From NCBI GenBank assembly GCA_040399685.1, contig JBBART010000019.1:1-64000 (forward strand): a stretch of DNA of 64,000 bases, written 5' to 3'. Shown piece by piece: positions 8,374 to 17,624 of this stretch (the stretch's first letter is position 1; every line of letters begins with the position of its first letter). Both the position numbers and the translations under genes were made by a program. This stretch comes from CAIQQQ01 sp040399685 (GTDB lineage: Bacteria; Pseudomonadota; Alphaproteobacteria; Acetobacterales; Acetobacteraceae). The notes under the pieces were generated by a model. That model made no database searches. It saw nothing but the letters and a program-made list of their open reading frames with translations, and was not told the DNA's origin.

Positions 8374-9634
8374 GGCGATCGCCCGATACGGGCCGGGCGG
8401 CGGTGTCCCACATCAGCCTTGGGTCGAAGCTTTCGGCGGCGAAAATGGTCAGGATGACCACCGCGCAGAACGCAACCGCGCCGAAGCCCGGCTCGATGGT
8501 GATGACGTTGCCGAAATGCACCAGTGCGCCCAGCAGCGCCTCCATGAAGATGTCGATCATCGACCATCGGCCGATCCAGCAGATGATCTGATACAGGCGG
8601 GTGCGCCGGGCGAGCCAGTTTGCGTTGCCGGTCTGGGTCATGATGAGCAGGGCGGACAGGCCGACCAGCTTGAGCATCGGCACGGCGATGCTGGCGAAGA
8701 ACACCAAGGCGGCGAGCGGGTACATGTGCGACGACACCAGTTCCTCCACCCCGCCCAGAATGGTGCTGGGTATGCCGGCACCGAGTTGCATGACGGTGAG
8801 CACGGGGAAGTAATTCGCCGGGACATACATGAGCGAGGCCGCCAGCAGCAGCGCCCAGGTGCGTGCGACGCTGTTGGGTTTGCGGGGATGCAGCGCGCTG
8901 GCGCAGCGCGGGCACGGGGCGTGGCGGGTCTTGGGGATGCTGACGAGGCCGCAGGTTTCGCAGCCGATGGCACGGCCCGATACCAGGGCCCTTGGGGGGA
9001 TCGGAGCGGTTTTGAGGGTGCCGCCCAGTCGTTCCCAGACCGCCGAGCGGTGCAGCGCGCCATCGGCCCAGGCCAGCAGGAAAGTGAGGATCATCAGCGT
9101 GTAGACGCCCGGTTCGAGCCGGATTTTCACCAGATCGCCGAGCTTGACATAGGCGACGAACACACCGAACACGAACACTTCCAGCATCGACCACGGCGCC
9201 AGTCGTTCCACCCAGGCGAACACGCGGCGCAGGTGACGCGGCGGCTGGCGTTGGTGCATGCGGATGAGCACATACAGCGTGCCGGCCAGCTTGGCGGCGG
9301 GGGCCATCACCGTGACGAACACCACGACGGCCGCCACAGAGGCCATGCCACGATGCACCAGTTCGACCGGGCCGGAGAACAGGCCGGCCTCCAGTTGGAG
9401 GCCGGCGGTTTGCACGCTCATCAACGTGGTGGTGCTCAGGATCACCAGCAGCACCAGCGCGGCGAGATTGAGGGCGATGCTCCTGTCGTGGGTGTGCAGC
9501 CGGGCACGGCGCAGCACGACGGGGCAGCGCTCGCACAGCGCGATCATGTCAGGCGCCAGCTTCGGCAGCATTTGGAACCGGCCGCAGCCGGGGCATTCGC
9601 AGAGATCCGGCGGCGGGGCCGGGGCAGCGCTCAT
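8333..9634 (-). CDS. pqiA: Paraquat-inducible protein A
   Basis: Inner-membrane partner of the PqiB MCE protein in trans-envelope lipid transport. The 433-residue protein has the duplicated PqiA layout: a CPGCGRFQ...CERCPV zinc-finger pair (residues 14-38), a four-helix membrane block, then a second CETCGLVS...CPRCASAL finger pair (about 225-250) and a second four-helix block with the PANYFPVLTVMQLG motif. The tail after about residue 410 is basic and low-complexity and overlaps the convergent regulator gene. It is the last gene of the pqiB-pqiC-pqiA operon; its start overlaps the pqiC stop by 4 bases. Confidence 0.93.
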   Translation of the reverse strand: MSAAPAPPPDLCECPGCGRFQMLPKLAPDMIALCERCPVVLRRARLHTHDRSIALNLAALVLLVILSTTTLMSVQTAGLQLEAGLFSGPVELVHRGMASVAAVVVFVTVMAPAAKLAGTLYVLIRMHQRQPPRHLRRVFAWVERLAPWSMLEVFVFGVFVAYVKLGDLVKIRLEPGVYTLMILTFLLAWADGALHRSAVWERLGGTLKTAPIPPRALVSGRAIGCETCGLVSIPKTRHAPCPRCASALHPRKPNSVARTWALLLAASLMYVPANYFPVLTVMQLGAGIPSTILGGVEELVSSHMYPLAALVFFASIAVPMLKLVGLSALLIMTQTGNANWLARRTRLYQIICWIGRWSMIDIFMEALLGALVHFGNVITIEPGFGAVAFCAVVILTIFAAESFDPRLMWDTAARPVSGDRPSPGPTRAARIAR

Positions 9635-10224
9635 CGTGACGCGGGGGCTGACAGCAGCAGGGCCGCGAGACCGTCGGCCAATTGGCCCACGGCCGTGCTG
9701 GTGGCCGCGACCTGGCCGGCAGTGTCTGGCGTGGGGGTTGGCACCGCGATGCGGAAGCTGCGCAGCAAGGGGGCTCCCCTGCCCTTGATGGCCACGCCGG
9801 CCTGCGCCTGCAGGATCAAGGCGCCGGATGCGTCCTTGTCCAGATGCTGGACGTTGAGTTCAACGGTGGCGTTGGGGGAGGCAGAGATGCCGCCGGATTC
9901 GCTCAGCACCGAGCTTGCCGGAAGGCGTTGGCCCAGTTCGTCCACCAGCACGCGGCCCAGCATCGCGGCGAGCGGTTCGCCCCACCACTCGTTGGACATC
10001 ACATCGAGCCGGTAATTCTCGGAGGACCGGACAATGGACTGGCGTTCCAGATAGCTGGCCAGGACGACCGCCTGCACCACCACCACGCGCGGCCCGCCGG
10101 CGCGCGCATCGCCCGGGACCATGGCGATGGTGTAGAGGGCCGGTTGCGGTGAGGTGGCGCAGCCGGCGAGCAGAATGGTTGCCGCTGGAACGAGCAGCCG
10201 CCGGCGGGGGAAGGGATGCGTCAT
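9631..10224 (-). CDS. pqiC: PqiC-type auxiliary lipoprotein
   Basis: A 197-residue outer-membrane lipoprotein that anchors the PqiB complex. The signal peptide ends in the lipobox LAGC (Cys at about residue 21), followed by the YTIAM strand and the VVVQAVVLASYLERQSIV motif typical of the PqiC/DUF330 (ABC_trans_aux) family, and later SNEWWGEPLAAMLGRVL. Length is normal for the family. It lies between pqiB and pqiA with 4-base overlaps at both junctions, so the three are translated as one unit. Confidence 0.9.
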   Translation of the reverse strand: MTHPFPRRRLLVPAATILLAGCATSPQPALYTIAMVPGDARAGGPRVVVVQAVVLASYLERQSIVRSSENYRLDVMSNEWWGEPLAAMLGRVLVDELGQRLPASSVLSESGGISASPNATVELNVQHLDKDASGALILQAQAGVAIKGRGAPLLRSFRIAVPTPTPDTAGQVAATSTAVGQLADGLAALLLSAPASR

Positions 10225-11936
10225 TCCAGGCCGCCCTGCGGACGGCCCTTGATCAGCGCCTCCGGATGCCGGGTGAGCAGGTCGGCCAATGCCTTCACGG
10301 CGCGCAAGGTTTCGTTCATTTGTGCGAGCATCCGATCGAGGTCTCGATTGAATTTCGTGTTGTCGCCGTAGCCGCTGTTGACGGATTGGACGAGCTTGCT
10401 GGTGTTGCCGATGGTGCGGGACAGTTCGGTGGTCAGGGCTGGCAATTGCTTCAGCGCCGGGCTGAGGCCGCCGTCCAGTTTGGCCGCCACGTCCTGAATG
10501 GAGGCCAGCGCCTTGGAGAGGTCGGTGACCGCATTCTTGAGGTCCGGACCGTCGGTGGCGCTGTTCACCGATTTCAGGATGCCATCGATGCTTTGGCCGA
10601 TCTGGCTGAAGGGGATGGTGTTGACCTGGTTGAGCAGGGTGGAAGCCGCGGCCTGGAGGTCGGCGAGGCCGCCGCCGCCGGTGATGGGCAGCACGAAATA
10701 CGTGCCTTCCTTGACCACGTCGGCCGGCGGTGCGTCGGGCAGGATGTCGATCGCGACGGCCTGCTGGCCGGTGATGAGGCTGGTGGTTTGCAGCGAGGCG
10801 CGGAAGCCCTTGTTGAGGACGGCGGCGACCGCGTCGGCCATGTCCGGGTAGATCTGTCGGGCGCCCACGCCCAGAATGCGTTCCGGTTCGACCTCGAAGC
10901 GCACGGGGGCCAGGATGGCGCCCTTGGCCGCGTCGTACTGCAGCCGGGTTTCCAGGACGCTGCCCACCACCAGGCCGTGCACCAGCACATCGGCCCCGGG
11001 CGCCACGCCGCGCACGGAGCTGGGGAAGTAGGACACGAACGGGATGCGGCGGCGATAGGAGGCGTTTTTGGCGCTGTCGCGGTCGGGAAACAGCGGGAAC
11101 ACATGATCCACGGCGCTTGCGGGCTGCGGCGTGGCGGGGCGGGAGTCCTCGGTGGATTGCGGGGTATCGAACGCCACCCCGCCGAGCAGCAGCGCCTTGA
11201 CCGATTCAAGCTGGACCTGAACGCCGGCGCCGGACAGGTTCACCGACAATCCGGAGGCGTTCCAGAACCGCGTTTCGTCCACCACGTATTTGTCGAAAGG
11301 CGCGCGCACGAAGGCGTGGATGGTGACGCTGGTGGCCACGTCCTGGAGATCCCAGCCCAGGACCTCACCCACGTTCAGGTCGCGGAAGAACACCGGTGAG
11401 CCGAGCGAGATGGAGCCGATGCTGCTGGCCTTGAGCAGGAAGGTGCGGCCGGGGACATTGGCCTCGCGCACCGGCGGGTTTTCCAGGCCGGTGAAGCTGC
11501 GCCGGGCGTTGCCGCCCTCCGGCCCCGGCAGCATGGCGATGTAAGCGCCCGACACCAGTGTTTCGAGGCCCGAGACGCTGCCGGCGAACAGGCGCGGCTT
11601 GGCCACCCAGAAGGTTGTCTGGTCCGTCAGCAAGGGTTCGGCGGCCCGTGTTGTCTCGACCGTGATGTTCACGCGCTGGTGGTCGGGCGCGAGGTTCAGG
11701 CTCTGGACGGTACCGAAGGTGATGTCCTTGAACTTGAGTTGCGATTGGCCGGCTTGCAGTCCCTCGCCGCTTTCGAAGGCGATGGTGATGACCGGGCCTT
11801 TCCGGAACAGAGTCGTCCAGGCCAGCCACACGCCGATCAGAACCGCGAGCAGCGGGATGAGCCACACGATCGACACCCGCCGTGCTGGCCGTGCCACAGC
11901 ACGGCCCATGATGGGTGGGGGCGTTACCTCATCCAT
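10221..11936 (-). CDS. pqiB: PqiB-type MCE-domain lipid transport protein
   Basis: A 571-residue periplasm-spanning MCE protein anchored by one N-terminal transmembrane helix (VSIVWLIPLLAVLIGVWLAW, residues about 22-42). Three MlaD/MCE beta-barrel domains follow, the first starting at ITIAFESGEGLQAGQSQLKFKDI, a second around residues 165-230, and a third around 290-390 that starts at VSYFPSSVRGVAPGADV. A long coiled-coil tail (about 430-560) would form the needle that crosses the periplasm. The start lies within a short stretch rich in Pro and Arg, as is usual in this family. First gene of the pqiBCA operon; the divergent phosphoesterase gene begins 281 bp away. Confidence 0.93.
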   Translation of the reverse strand: MDEVTPPPIMGRAVARPARRVSIVWLIPLLAVLIGVWLAWTTLFRKGPVITIAFESGEGLQAGQSQLKFKDITFGTVQSLNLAPDHQRVNITVETTRAAEPLLTDQTTFWVAKPRLFAGSVSGLETLVSGAYIAMLPGPEGGNARRSFTGLENPPVREANVPGRTFLLKASSIGSISLGSPVFFRDLNVGEVLGWDLQDVATSVTIHAFVRAPFDKYVVDETRFWNASGLSVNLSGAGVQVQLESVKALLLGGVAFDTPQSTEDSRPATPQPASAVDHVFPLFPDRDSAKNASYRRRIPFVSYFPSSVRGVAPGADVLVHGLVVGSVLETRLQYDAAKGAILAPVRFEVEPERILGVGARQIYPDMADAVAAVLNKGFRASLQTTSLITGQQAVAIDILPDAPPADVVKEGTYFVLPITGGGGLADLQAAASTLLNQVNTIPFSQIGQSIDGILKSVNSATDGPDLKNAVTDLSKALASIQDVAAKLDGGLSPALKQLPALTTELSRTIGNTSKLVQSVNSGYGDNTKFNRDLDRMLAQMNETLRAVKALADLLTRHPEALIKGRPQGGLE

Positions 11937-12079
11937 GGGCGGTCCATCATGAAGTTTCCCGACCTGTCAATATTGTTCTAAAACTGTGGTTTTTCACACT
12001 TCGATACGGAATTAATTTTCGAACTTTCACTCACCAGCCCATGTTGTCTTCAGGGTATTCATTTTCCAACCGACGCATC

Positions 12080-12136
12080 TTGACATTTTCAGACCAAAAT
12101 CAGGCAATACTGGACATTCAGACAATAAGAATGTCC
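12080..12136 (+). promoter_or_regulatory. Putative promoter with inverted repeat ahead of the EEP-family gene
   Basis: TTGACA at 12080-12085 is followed after 19 bp by CAATAC (12105-12110). Overlapping the expected start of transcription is an 8-bp inverted repeat, GGACATTC (12112-12119) and GAATGTCC (12129-12136), separated by 9 bp. The arrangement suggests an operator placed to block the promoter. The spacer is longer than ideal. Confidence 0.4.
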
Positions 12137-12217
12137 GACCATGGACCTTGCACGATCCACGGTGTTGGCAACCAAAGCCATCAAGAATGGTTGAGATTGC
12201 CGGTGCACGATGGGACG

Positions 12218-12835
12218 ATGGCCTGCATGAAGCTGATCAGTTGGAACCTGCTGCACCGAAACGGCGCCGATGTGGCGGAGGTGGCGGATTTGATCGCCGC
12301 ACAGAGGCCCGACCTGTTCTTGATGCAGGAGGCGACGGCGTCGTTTGCTGATCTGGTGAACCGGATCGGCGGGGCGTTCTCCCGCGTGGCGCTGCCGGGG
12401 CGGGTGCATGGGCTGGCGATGTGGATGCCCCATGCCACTGCGGCGCCGCCCGTGGCGCATCCCCTGCCCGCCGGCGCGCTGGTGCTGCGGGTGTGCCAGA
12501 TTGTCGATCTGGGGCCGTTTGCCGTGGCCAACGTGCATCTGTCGCACGGCCAGGTGCTTAACCGCCGGCAGATGCGCAGCATTGCGCTGCATCTGCCGCA
12601 CGCAGCCGTGGTGATCGGCGACACCAACATGGTGGGGCCGACGCTGCTGCCGGGGTTTCACGATGTGGGGCCGCGCGAGCTGACGCATCGGATGAGCCGG
12701 ATGCTGCCGCTGCGGCTGGATCGGTGCCTGGTGCGGGGACTGGCCTGCACCGAGGCGGCAGTGCTGCCGCGCGGCAAGTCGGACCATCACCCGATCATGT
12801 TGCGGCTGGAGCCGGTCTTAAAGATACGGCAGTAG
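12218..12835 (+). CDS. Endonuclease/exonuclease/phosphatase (EEP) family protein
   Basis: A 205-residue DNase I-like hydrolase. Conserved motifs are LISWNLLHRNG at the N terminus, FLMQEAT with the metal-binding Glu (about residue 36), VANVHLSHG (about 107), VVIGDTNMVGP with the catalytic Asp (about 135), and KSDHHPIM with the terminal Asp-His pair. The substrate could be nucleic acid or a phospholipid or phosphoinositide; family membership alone does not tell. ATG 12218 was chosen since the conserved strand starts 6 residues later; ATG 12227 is the alternative. Convergent with cls, overlapping its stop by 18 bp. It is much shorter than exodeoxyribonuclease III and unrelated in detail to the xthA gene at 42599. 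Confidence 0.8.
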   Translation: MACMKLISWNLLHRNGADVAEVADLIAAQRPDLFLMQEATASFADLVNRIGGAFSRVALPGRVHGLAMWMPHATAAPPVAHPLPAGALVLRVCQIVDLGPFAVANVHLSHGQVLNRRQMRSIALHLPHAAVVIGDTNMVGPTLLPGFHDVGPRELTHRMSRMLPLRLDRCLVRGLACTEAAVLPRGKSDHHPIMLRLEPVLKIRQ

Positions 12836-14257
12836 CAGGCGGGTGGCGGAATCGCGCAGGCGCCCGGCCAATGGGCGTTTGTCCAGTTCGGCGATTTTGA
12901 GTTCCCCCCCCTGGCACTGCGCCATCAGGCCGCCCAGCGTGGTGGCCAGTGCGCGGTCATAGACCTCGACGCAGAGTTCGAAGTTCAGGCGGAAGCTGCG
13001 CATGTCCCAGTTGCTGCTGCCGATCAGGGTCCAGTGATCGTCGACGATCATGGCCTTGGTGTGCCGAAAGGGCGGTGCGCTGCGCCAGATCCGGCCGCCG
13101 TCTTGCAGCAGGGTGCCGACGTTGGCGCGCATCGCCCAGTCGACGAGGGGGTGATCTGACTCCTGCGGCAGAATGATCTCCACCGCCACGCCACGCATGG
13201 CGGCCAGGGACAGGGCGGTCATCACCCGTTGGTCTGGCAGGAAATACGGCGTCATGATCTGAATTCTGGTCTGGGCGCAGGAGATGGCCTGCAAGACCAC
13301 GTATTCGACCTTTTCCAGATCCTCGTCCGGGCCGGCGGTGACGACGCGGGCCTCGGCCTCGCCGGCCTGGGGGTCGGAGGTGGGCTGGGGGAACCAGGCC
13401 GGGCCGTCCAGATCCTCGCCGGCGACGAACGACCAGTCGCGGGTGAAGGCCTCCACCAGTTGCACCACCACCGGGCCGCGCAGGTGGAAATGGGTGTCCT
13501 GCACCGGGTGTTGCGGGTGAGTGGCCAGCACGTTCTGGTCGGCGATGTTGATGCCGCCGGTGAAGGCCGATGTGCCGTCCACCACCAGGATTTTCTTGTG
13601 CGATCGCAGGTTGAGAAACGACATCTTCCATGGCAGCGGCGAGTGCATGAAGCGCCCGACGGGAATTCCTGCCGCAGAGAGCGCGGCATAGGCGGGCGAG
13701 CGCAGCCAGCCGCTGCCGATGCCATCGACGATCACCCTGACGTCCACGCCGCGCGCCTGCGCCGCCTTGAGGGAGGCGACGAACCGGCGGCCGGTGGTGT
13801 CGCCGCGCATGATGTAGCTGGACAGGCCCACGCTCTGGCGGGCGCCGTCGATCGCGGCCAGCATCTCGGGATAGGCGGCATCGCCGTTGGCGAGGATCGT
13901 CACGCTGTTGCCGGGCTCGCTGCGGCGCTGCGTGATGGCGCCGATGCTGCGGCGGAGTGCGTCCAGATGCCGGTCCTCGTGCGAGAAGATATGCGGCAGG
14001 CGACCGCCACGGCGCTTCCCGCGCCCACCGCCGCGCAGTCGCATGGCGCGGCGCTGCACCCGGTTGATGCCGAGGACGAAATAGATCAGCCCGCCGAGGA
14101 AAGGCGAGAACCAGGCAAGGCCGATCCAGCCCACCGCAGGCGACACCTCGGTCTTGGTCAGCAGCACATGCAATGTGACGAGAATGGCCACCGCCAGGCC
14201 GAGGCCGACGACGATATCAGGTCGGGCCAGCGTGAGGACGGCCAACAGGCTGCTCAC
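12818..14257 (-). CDS. cls: Cardiolipin synthase (phospholipase D superfamily)
   Basis: Condenses phosphatidylglycerol (or PG with another lipid) to cardiolipin at the inner membrane. The 479-residue protein opens with two transmembrane helices (about residues 10-32 and 37-60, including VGWIGLAWFSPFLGGLIYFVLG), then two HKD-type PLD motifs: SHKKILVVDGTSAFTGGINI (about 230) and HTKAMIVDDHWTLIGSSNWD (about 400). The start is a GTG at 14257 that overlaps the dedA stop as GTGA; it gives the family's usual length. The open frame upstream of this point is the shadow of dedA. Translational coupling to dedA is very likely. Confidence 0.92.
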   Translation of the reverse strand: MSSLLAVLTLARPDIVVGLGLAVAILVTLHVLLTKTEVSPAVGWIGLAWFSPFLGGLIYFVLGINRVQRRAMRLRGGGRGKRRGGRLPHIFSHEDRHLDALRRSIGAITQRRSEPGNSVTILANGDAAYPEMLAAIDGARQSVGLSSYIMRGDTTGRRFVASLKAAQARGVDVRVIVDGIGSGWLRSPAYAALSAAGIPVGRFMHSPLPWKMSFLNLRSHKKILVVDGTSAFTGGINIADQNVLATHPQHPVQDTHFHLRGPVVVQLVEAFTRDWSFVAGEDLDGPAWFPQPTSDPQAGEAEARVVTAGPDEDLEKVEYVVLQAISCAQTRIQIMTPYFLPDQRVMTALSLAAMRGVAVEIILPQESDHPLVDWAMRANVGTLLQDGGRIWRSAPPFRHTKAMIVDDHWTLIGSSNWDMRSFRLNFELCVEVYDRALATTLGGLMAQCQGGELKIAELDKRPLAGRLRDSATRLLLPYL

Positions 14258-14916
14258 CGGGCGCGGTCCTTGGGGTGCAGCAACGGGCCCGGAAACGCCA
14301 GCTCGGCCGCAGCCTGCAGGCGCGCTTCGCCCCGGTGAATCCAGCGGACGCCGAATGCGAGGGCCGTGACGGCCAGTGCGGTGAAAATGATGCCGATCGG
14401 CCCCAGAAGGTGATCGATCTGGCTGCCCAGCAGATAGGCGCCGAGGCTGTAGCCCGTCACCCAGATGATTCCGCCAGCGGCGTTCCAGACCACGAAGCGG
14501 CGCCAGTCCATGTGGTTGGCGCCGGCGAGCAAGGCCGCCAGTGTCCGCAGCAGGGCCACGAACCGGCCAAAGAACACCACTTTGCCGCCGTGGCGCAGGA
14601 ACAGATATTGCCCGAGCTTCAGGCGGTCTGGCCCCAGCCCCACGCGCCCGCCATGGCGCACCAGCAGGGGGAAGCCGAGTTCGCGGCCGATCCAGTAGCC
14701 GATATTGTCGCCGATGACGGCGCCGGCGATGCCGGACAGGATGATCAGCGTGATGCTCATGCTCTGCGTGCTGCCGGCGTAGAGGCTGGCGGCGATCAGG
14801 GTTGTCTCGCCGGGCAACGGCAGGCCCATGCTCTCCAGCCCGATCACGACGGCCACCAGCAGATAGCCGTAATTGGCGATCAGGTCGGGTAGCCTGGCAA
14901 ATAGCGCGTCCAGCAA
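14254..14916 (-). CDS. DedA-family membrane protein
   Basis: About 220 residues, with the DedA/SNARE-associated pattern: YLLVAVVIGLESMGLPLPGE (residues about 18-37), GDNIGYWIGRELG, a central basic motif GKVVFFGRFVALLRTLAALLAGANHM, and three later membrane spans. DedA proteins help maintain the proton motive force and recycle undecaprenyl-phosphate or flip phospholipids; pairing with cls favours a lipid role. No ATG lies at the right place. I chose the TTG at 14916, preceded by a GGGGGAA Shine-Dalgarno; an upstream TTG at 14970 would add 18 unconserved residues. Overlaps cls by the GTGA junction. Confidence 0.85.
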   Translation of the reverse strand: MLDALFARLPDLIANYGYLLVAVVIGLESMGLPLPGETTLIAASLYAGSTQSMSITLIILSGIAGAVIGDNIGYWIGRELGFPLLVRHGGRVGLGPDRLKLGQYLFLRHGGKVVFFGRFVALLRTLAALLAGANHMDWRRFVVWNAAGGIIWVTGYSLGAYLLGSQIDHLLGPIGIIFTALAVTALAFGVRWIHRGEARLQAAAELAFPGPLLHPKDRAR

Positions 14917-15050
14917 GATGCGTTCCCCCGGGGTTTGAGCAACCCCATGCCATAAAGTGACACAGATCAAGTCGCTGCGGTTCAGAAGGTGCCATACGCC
15001 ATGATGGTTCCTGCCTGCTCATCCATCAGGGACGGGATGGAGTGCGCCGC

Positions 15051-17615
15051 ATGAGCCTGTCACGAGGTGGAATGAACGGTGATCGGCAGACCGAAGGTGG
15101 TTTGACCGCGGGTGAAGCCACCGTGATTCTGGCCAGGGATGGACGGAATGAATTGCCGCAGGAACGCCAGCGGCGAATGGGGCGCATCGTGCTGGACGCG
15201 GTGCGCGAGCCGATGCTCCAGCTGCTGCTGGCAGCCGGGATTATCTATCTCATCATCGGCGATCTGGCCGGGGCGCTGATTCTGCTCGGCTTCGCCGTGG
15301 TGAACGTGGCCCTTGTGGTGGTGCAGGAAAGCCGGACGGAGCGGGCCTTGGCCGCGCTGAAGGACCTGACCAACCCGCAGGCCTTCGTCATCCGCGACGG
15401 CGCCCGGCAGCGCATTCCGGGCGGCGAGGTGGTGGCGGGCGACGTTGTGGTTCTGGTGGAGGGCGACCGGGTTCCGGCGGACGGATGGTTGCTGGCGGCG
15501 AGCGATCTGGAGGCCGATGAGTCGCTGCTGACCGGGGAATCGCTGCCTGTCCGCAAGGAAATGGCCGAGAGTTGGACGGATGATGTCCGGCCCGGGGGCG
15601 ATGGCAGCCCATATGTGTGGTCGGGCAGCCTGATTGTGCGCGGCACCGGGCTGGCGCGGGTTTCCGCCACCGGGCCGCGCACCGAGATCGGGCGGATCGG
15701 CACGTCGCTGAGCGCGGTGGAGAGCGCGCCGACGCCGTTGCAGATCCAGACGCGGCGGCTGGTGCGGGTGTTTGCCGTGCTGGGCATTGGCGCGTCGGTC
15801 ACGCTGGCGCTGGTTTACGGACTGCTGCGGGGGGCGTGGCTGGATGGCATTCTGGCGGGCATCACGCTGGCCATGGCGACGCTGCCGCAGGAATTTCCCC
15901 TCGTTCTGTCCATCTTCATGGTGCTGGGCGCGTGGCGCATGTCGAAATGCCAGGTGCTGACGCGGCGCGGTTCGGCGATCGAGGTGCTGGGGGCCGCCAC
16001 GGTTCTCTGCACCGACAAGACCGGCACGTTGACGCGCAACCGTATGGATGTGGCGAGCCTGATGGCCGATGGCGAGCGGCTGATGGTGGCGTCCTCGGGG
16101 GAGCAGGATTTGCCGGAGGCGTTTCACCGATTGGTGGAATTCGCCATTCTGGCCAGCCGCCCGGACCCGTTCGACCCGATGGAGAAGGCGTTCAGCGAGC
16201 TTGGCGCGCGGTTTCTGCATCACACCGAGCATTTGCACACCGATTGGACGCTGTCGTACGGCTATCCGTTGCAACCGCCGCTGCTGGCGATGTCGCAGGT
16301 CTGGGACGGCAATGCGGGGGCGGATTTCGTGGTGGCGGCCAAGGGCGCGCCAGAGGCGATTGCGGATCTGTGCCATATGGATGCGGGCAGTCTCGGGCGG
16401 ATGCGCGAGGACGTGGGCACCCTCGCGGCTGAGGGGTTGCGGGTTCTGGCCGTGGCCGAGGCGGCGTGGGGGAGCACGGAGTGGCCCTCTGGGCAGCATG
16501 ATTTCGCGTTCCGGTTCGTGGGCCTGCTGGGGCTGGCCGATCCGTTGCGCCCGGAGGTGCCGGCTGCGGTGGCCGCCTGCGTGGGCGGTGGCATCCGGGT
16601 TGTGATGATCACCGGCGATCATCCCACCACCGCGCTGGCCATCGCGCGTCAGGCAGGGATTCCTGCGGACAGCGTGGTGACGGGCAGCGACCTCGCGGCG
16701 CTTGATGAGGACGGGTTCAGGGCGTGCCTGACGCGGACCAACGTGTTCGCCCGCATCATGCCAGAGCAGAAGCTGCGACTTGTACAGGGGTTTGCCGCTG
16801 CCGGCGAGGTGGTGGCGATGACCGGCGACGGGGTGAACGACGCGCCGTCGCTGAAGGCGGCGCATATCGGCGTGGCGATGGGCGGGCGCGGCACCGATGT
16901 GGCGCGGGAGGCGTCGTCGCTGGTGCTGCTGGACGATAATTTCGCAAGCCTGGTGACGGCGGTTCGGCTCGGCCGGCGCATCGATGACAATCTGCGCAAG
17001 GCGTTCGGCTATATTCTGGCGGTGCACGTGCCCATTGCCGGCATGTCGCTGGTGCCGGTGCTGCTGGGGTGGCCGTATATGCTGGGGCCCATCCATGTGG
17101 TGTTTCTGGAGCTGATCATCGACCCGGTGGCGTCCATTGTGTTCGAGGCGGAGCCGGAGGAGGACGGGATTATGTCCCGCCCGCCGCGCCAGCCCGATGC
17201 GAAGCTGTTCGACACGAACCTGTTGGTGCGCGGCCTGCTGCAAGGCGGCGTGGTGATGCTGGCGAGCCTGGCGATCTACCGGATGGGGATCGGCGATGTG
17301 CATGGCGCGGCGGCGGCGCGGGGGATGGCGTTCGTGACGCTGGTGCTGGGCAATCTGGGGCTGGTGCTGACGAACCGTTCGATGACGTCCAGCGCGCTGT
17401 TTGTGATCACGCGGCCCAATCCGGCGCTGCTGTTCGTGGTGGTGAGCACCGTGGCGGCGCTTGGGCTGTCGCTGGCCGTGCCGTGGCTGCGCGGGCAGTT
17501 CGGGTTTGTGCCGCTGGACGTGTGGCAGGTGGCTGAGGCGGCCGGTGCGGCCCTGGCCTGTGTGATGGTGAACGACGTGATGGGCATCATCTGGCGCCGG
17601 GTGGCGGCCAGATGA
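15051..17615 (+). CDS. Cation-transporting P-type ATPase
   Basis: About 854 residues with the complete P-type machinery: actuator motif SLLTGESLPV (about 160-170), phosphorylation site CTDKTGTLTRNRM (about 323-335), nucleotide-binding domain, and hinge ITGDHPTTALA plus MTGDGVNDAP. About ten transmembrane helices are expected. Overall order resembles P2-type (Ca/Mn/Na) pumps without N-terminal metal-binding domains. The TM4 signature reads LPQEFPLV where SERCA-type pumps have PEGLP, and TM6 carries LELIIDPVASIVFEAEPEE, which marks a less-studied subgroup, so the ion is not predictable. GTG 15042 and ATG 15072 are alternative starts; ATG 15051 has GGAG 8 bases upstream. It runs divergently from dedA-cls. 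Confidence 0.9.
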   Translation: MSLSRGGMNGDRQTEGGLTAGEATVILARDGRNELPQERQRRMGRIVLDAVREPMLQLLLAAGIIYLIIGDLAGALILLGFAVVNVALVVVQESRTERALAALKDLTNPQAFVIRDGARQRIPGGEVVAGDVVVLVEGDRVPADGWLLAASDLEADESLLTGESLPVRKEMAESWTDDVRPGGDGSPYVWSGSLIVRGTGLARVSATGPRTEIGRIGTSLSAVESAPTPLQIQTRRLVRVFAVLGIGASVTLALVYGLLRGAWLDGILAGITLAMATLPQEFPLVLSIFMVLGAWRMSKCQVLTRRGSAIEVLGAATVLCTDKTGTLTRNRMDVASLMADGERLMVASSGEQDLPEAFHRLVEFAILASRPDPFDPMEKAFSELGARFLHHTEHLHTDWTLSYGYPLQPPLLAMSQVWDGNAGADFVVAAKGAPEAIADLCHMDAGSLGRMREDVGTLAAEGLRVLAVAEAAWGSTEWPSGQHDFAFRFVGLLGLADPLRPEVPAAVAACVGGGIRVVMITGDHPTTALAIARQAGIPADSVVTGSDLAALDEDGFRACLTRTNVFARIMPEQKLRLVQGFAAAGEVVAMTGDGVNDAPSLKAAHIGVAMGGRGTDVAREASSLVLLDDNFASLVTAVRLGRRIDDNLRKAFGYILAVHVPIAGMSLVPVLLGWPYMLGPIHVVFLELIIDPVASIVFEAEPEEDGIMSRPPRQPDAKLFDTNLLVRGLLQGGVVMLASLAIYRMGIGDVHGAAAARGMAFVTLVLGNLGLVLTNRSMTSSALFVITRPNPALLFVVVSTVAALGLSLAVPWLRGQFGFVPLDVWQVAEAAGAALACVMVNDVMGIIWRRVAAR

Positions 17616-17624
17616 TGCGTCCGT

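Noticed and set aside
14258..15022. N-terminal half of a 734-codon frame leading into cls
   Set aside because: This part is dedA read out of frame. A GTG at 14257 overlapping the dedA stop gives the normal cardiolipin synthase length.
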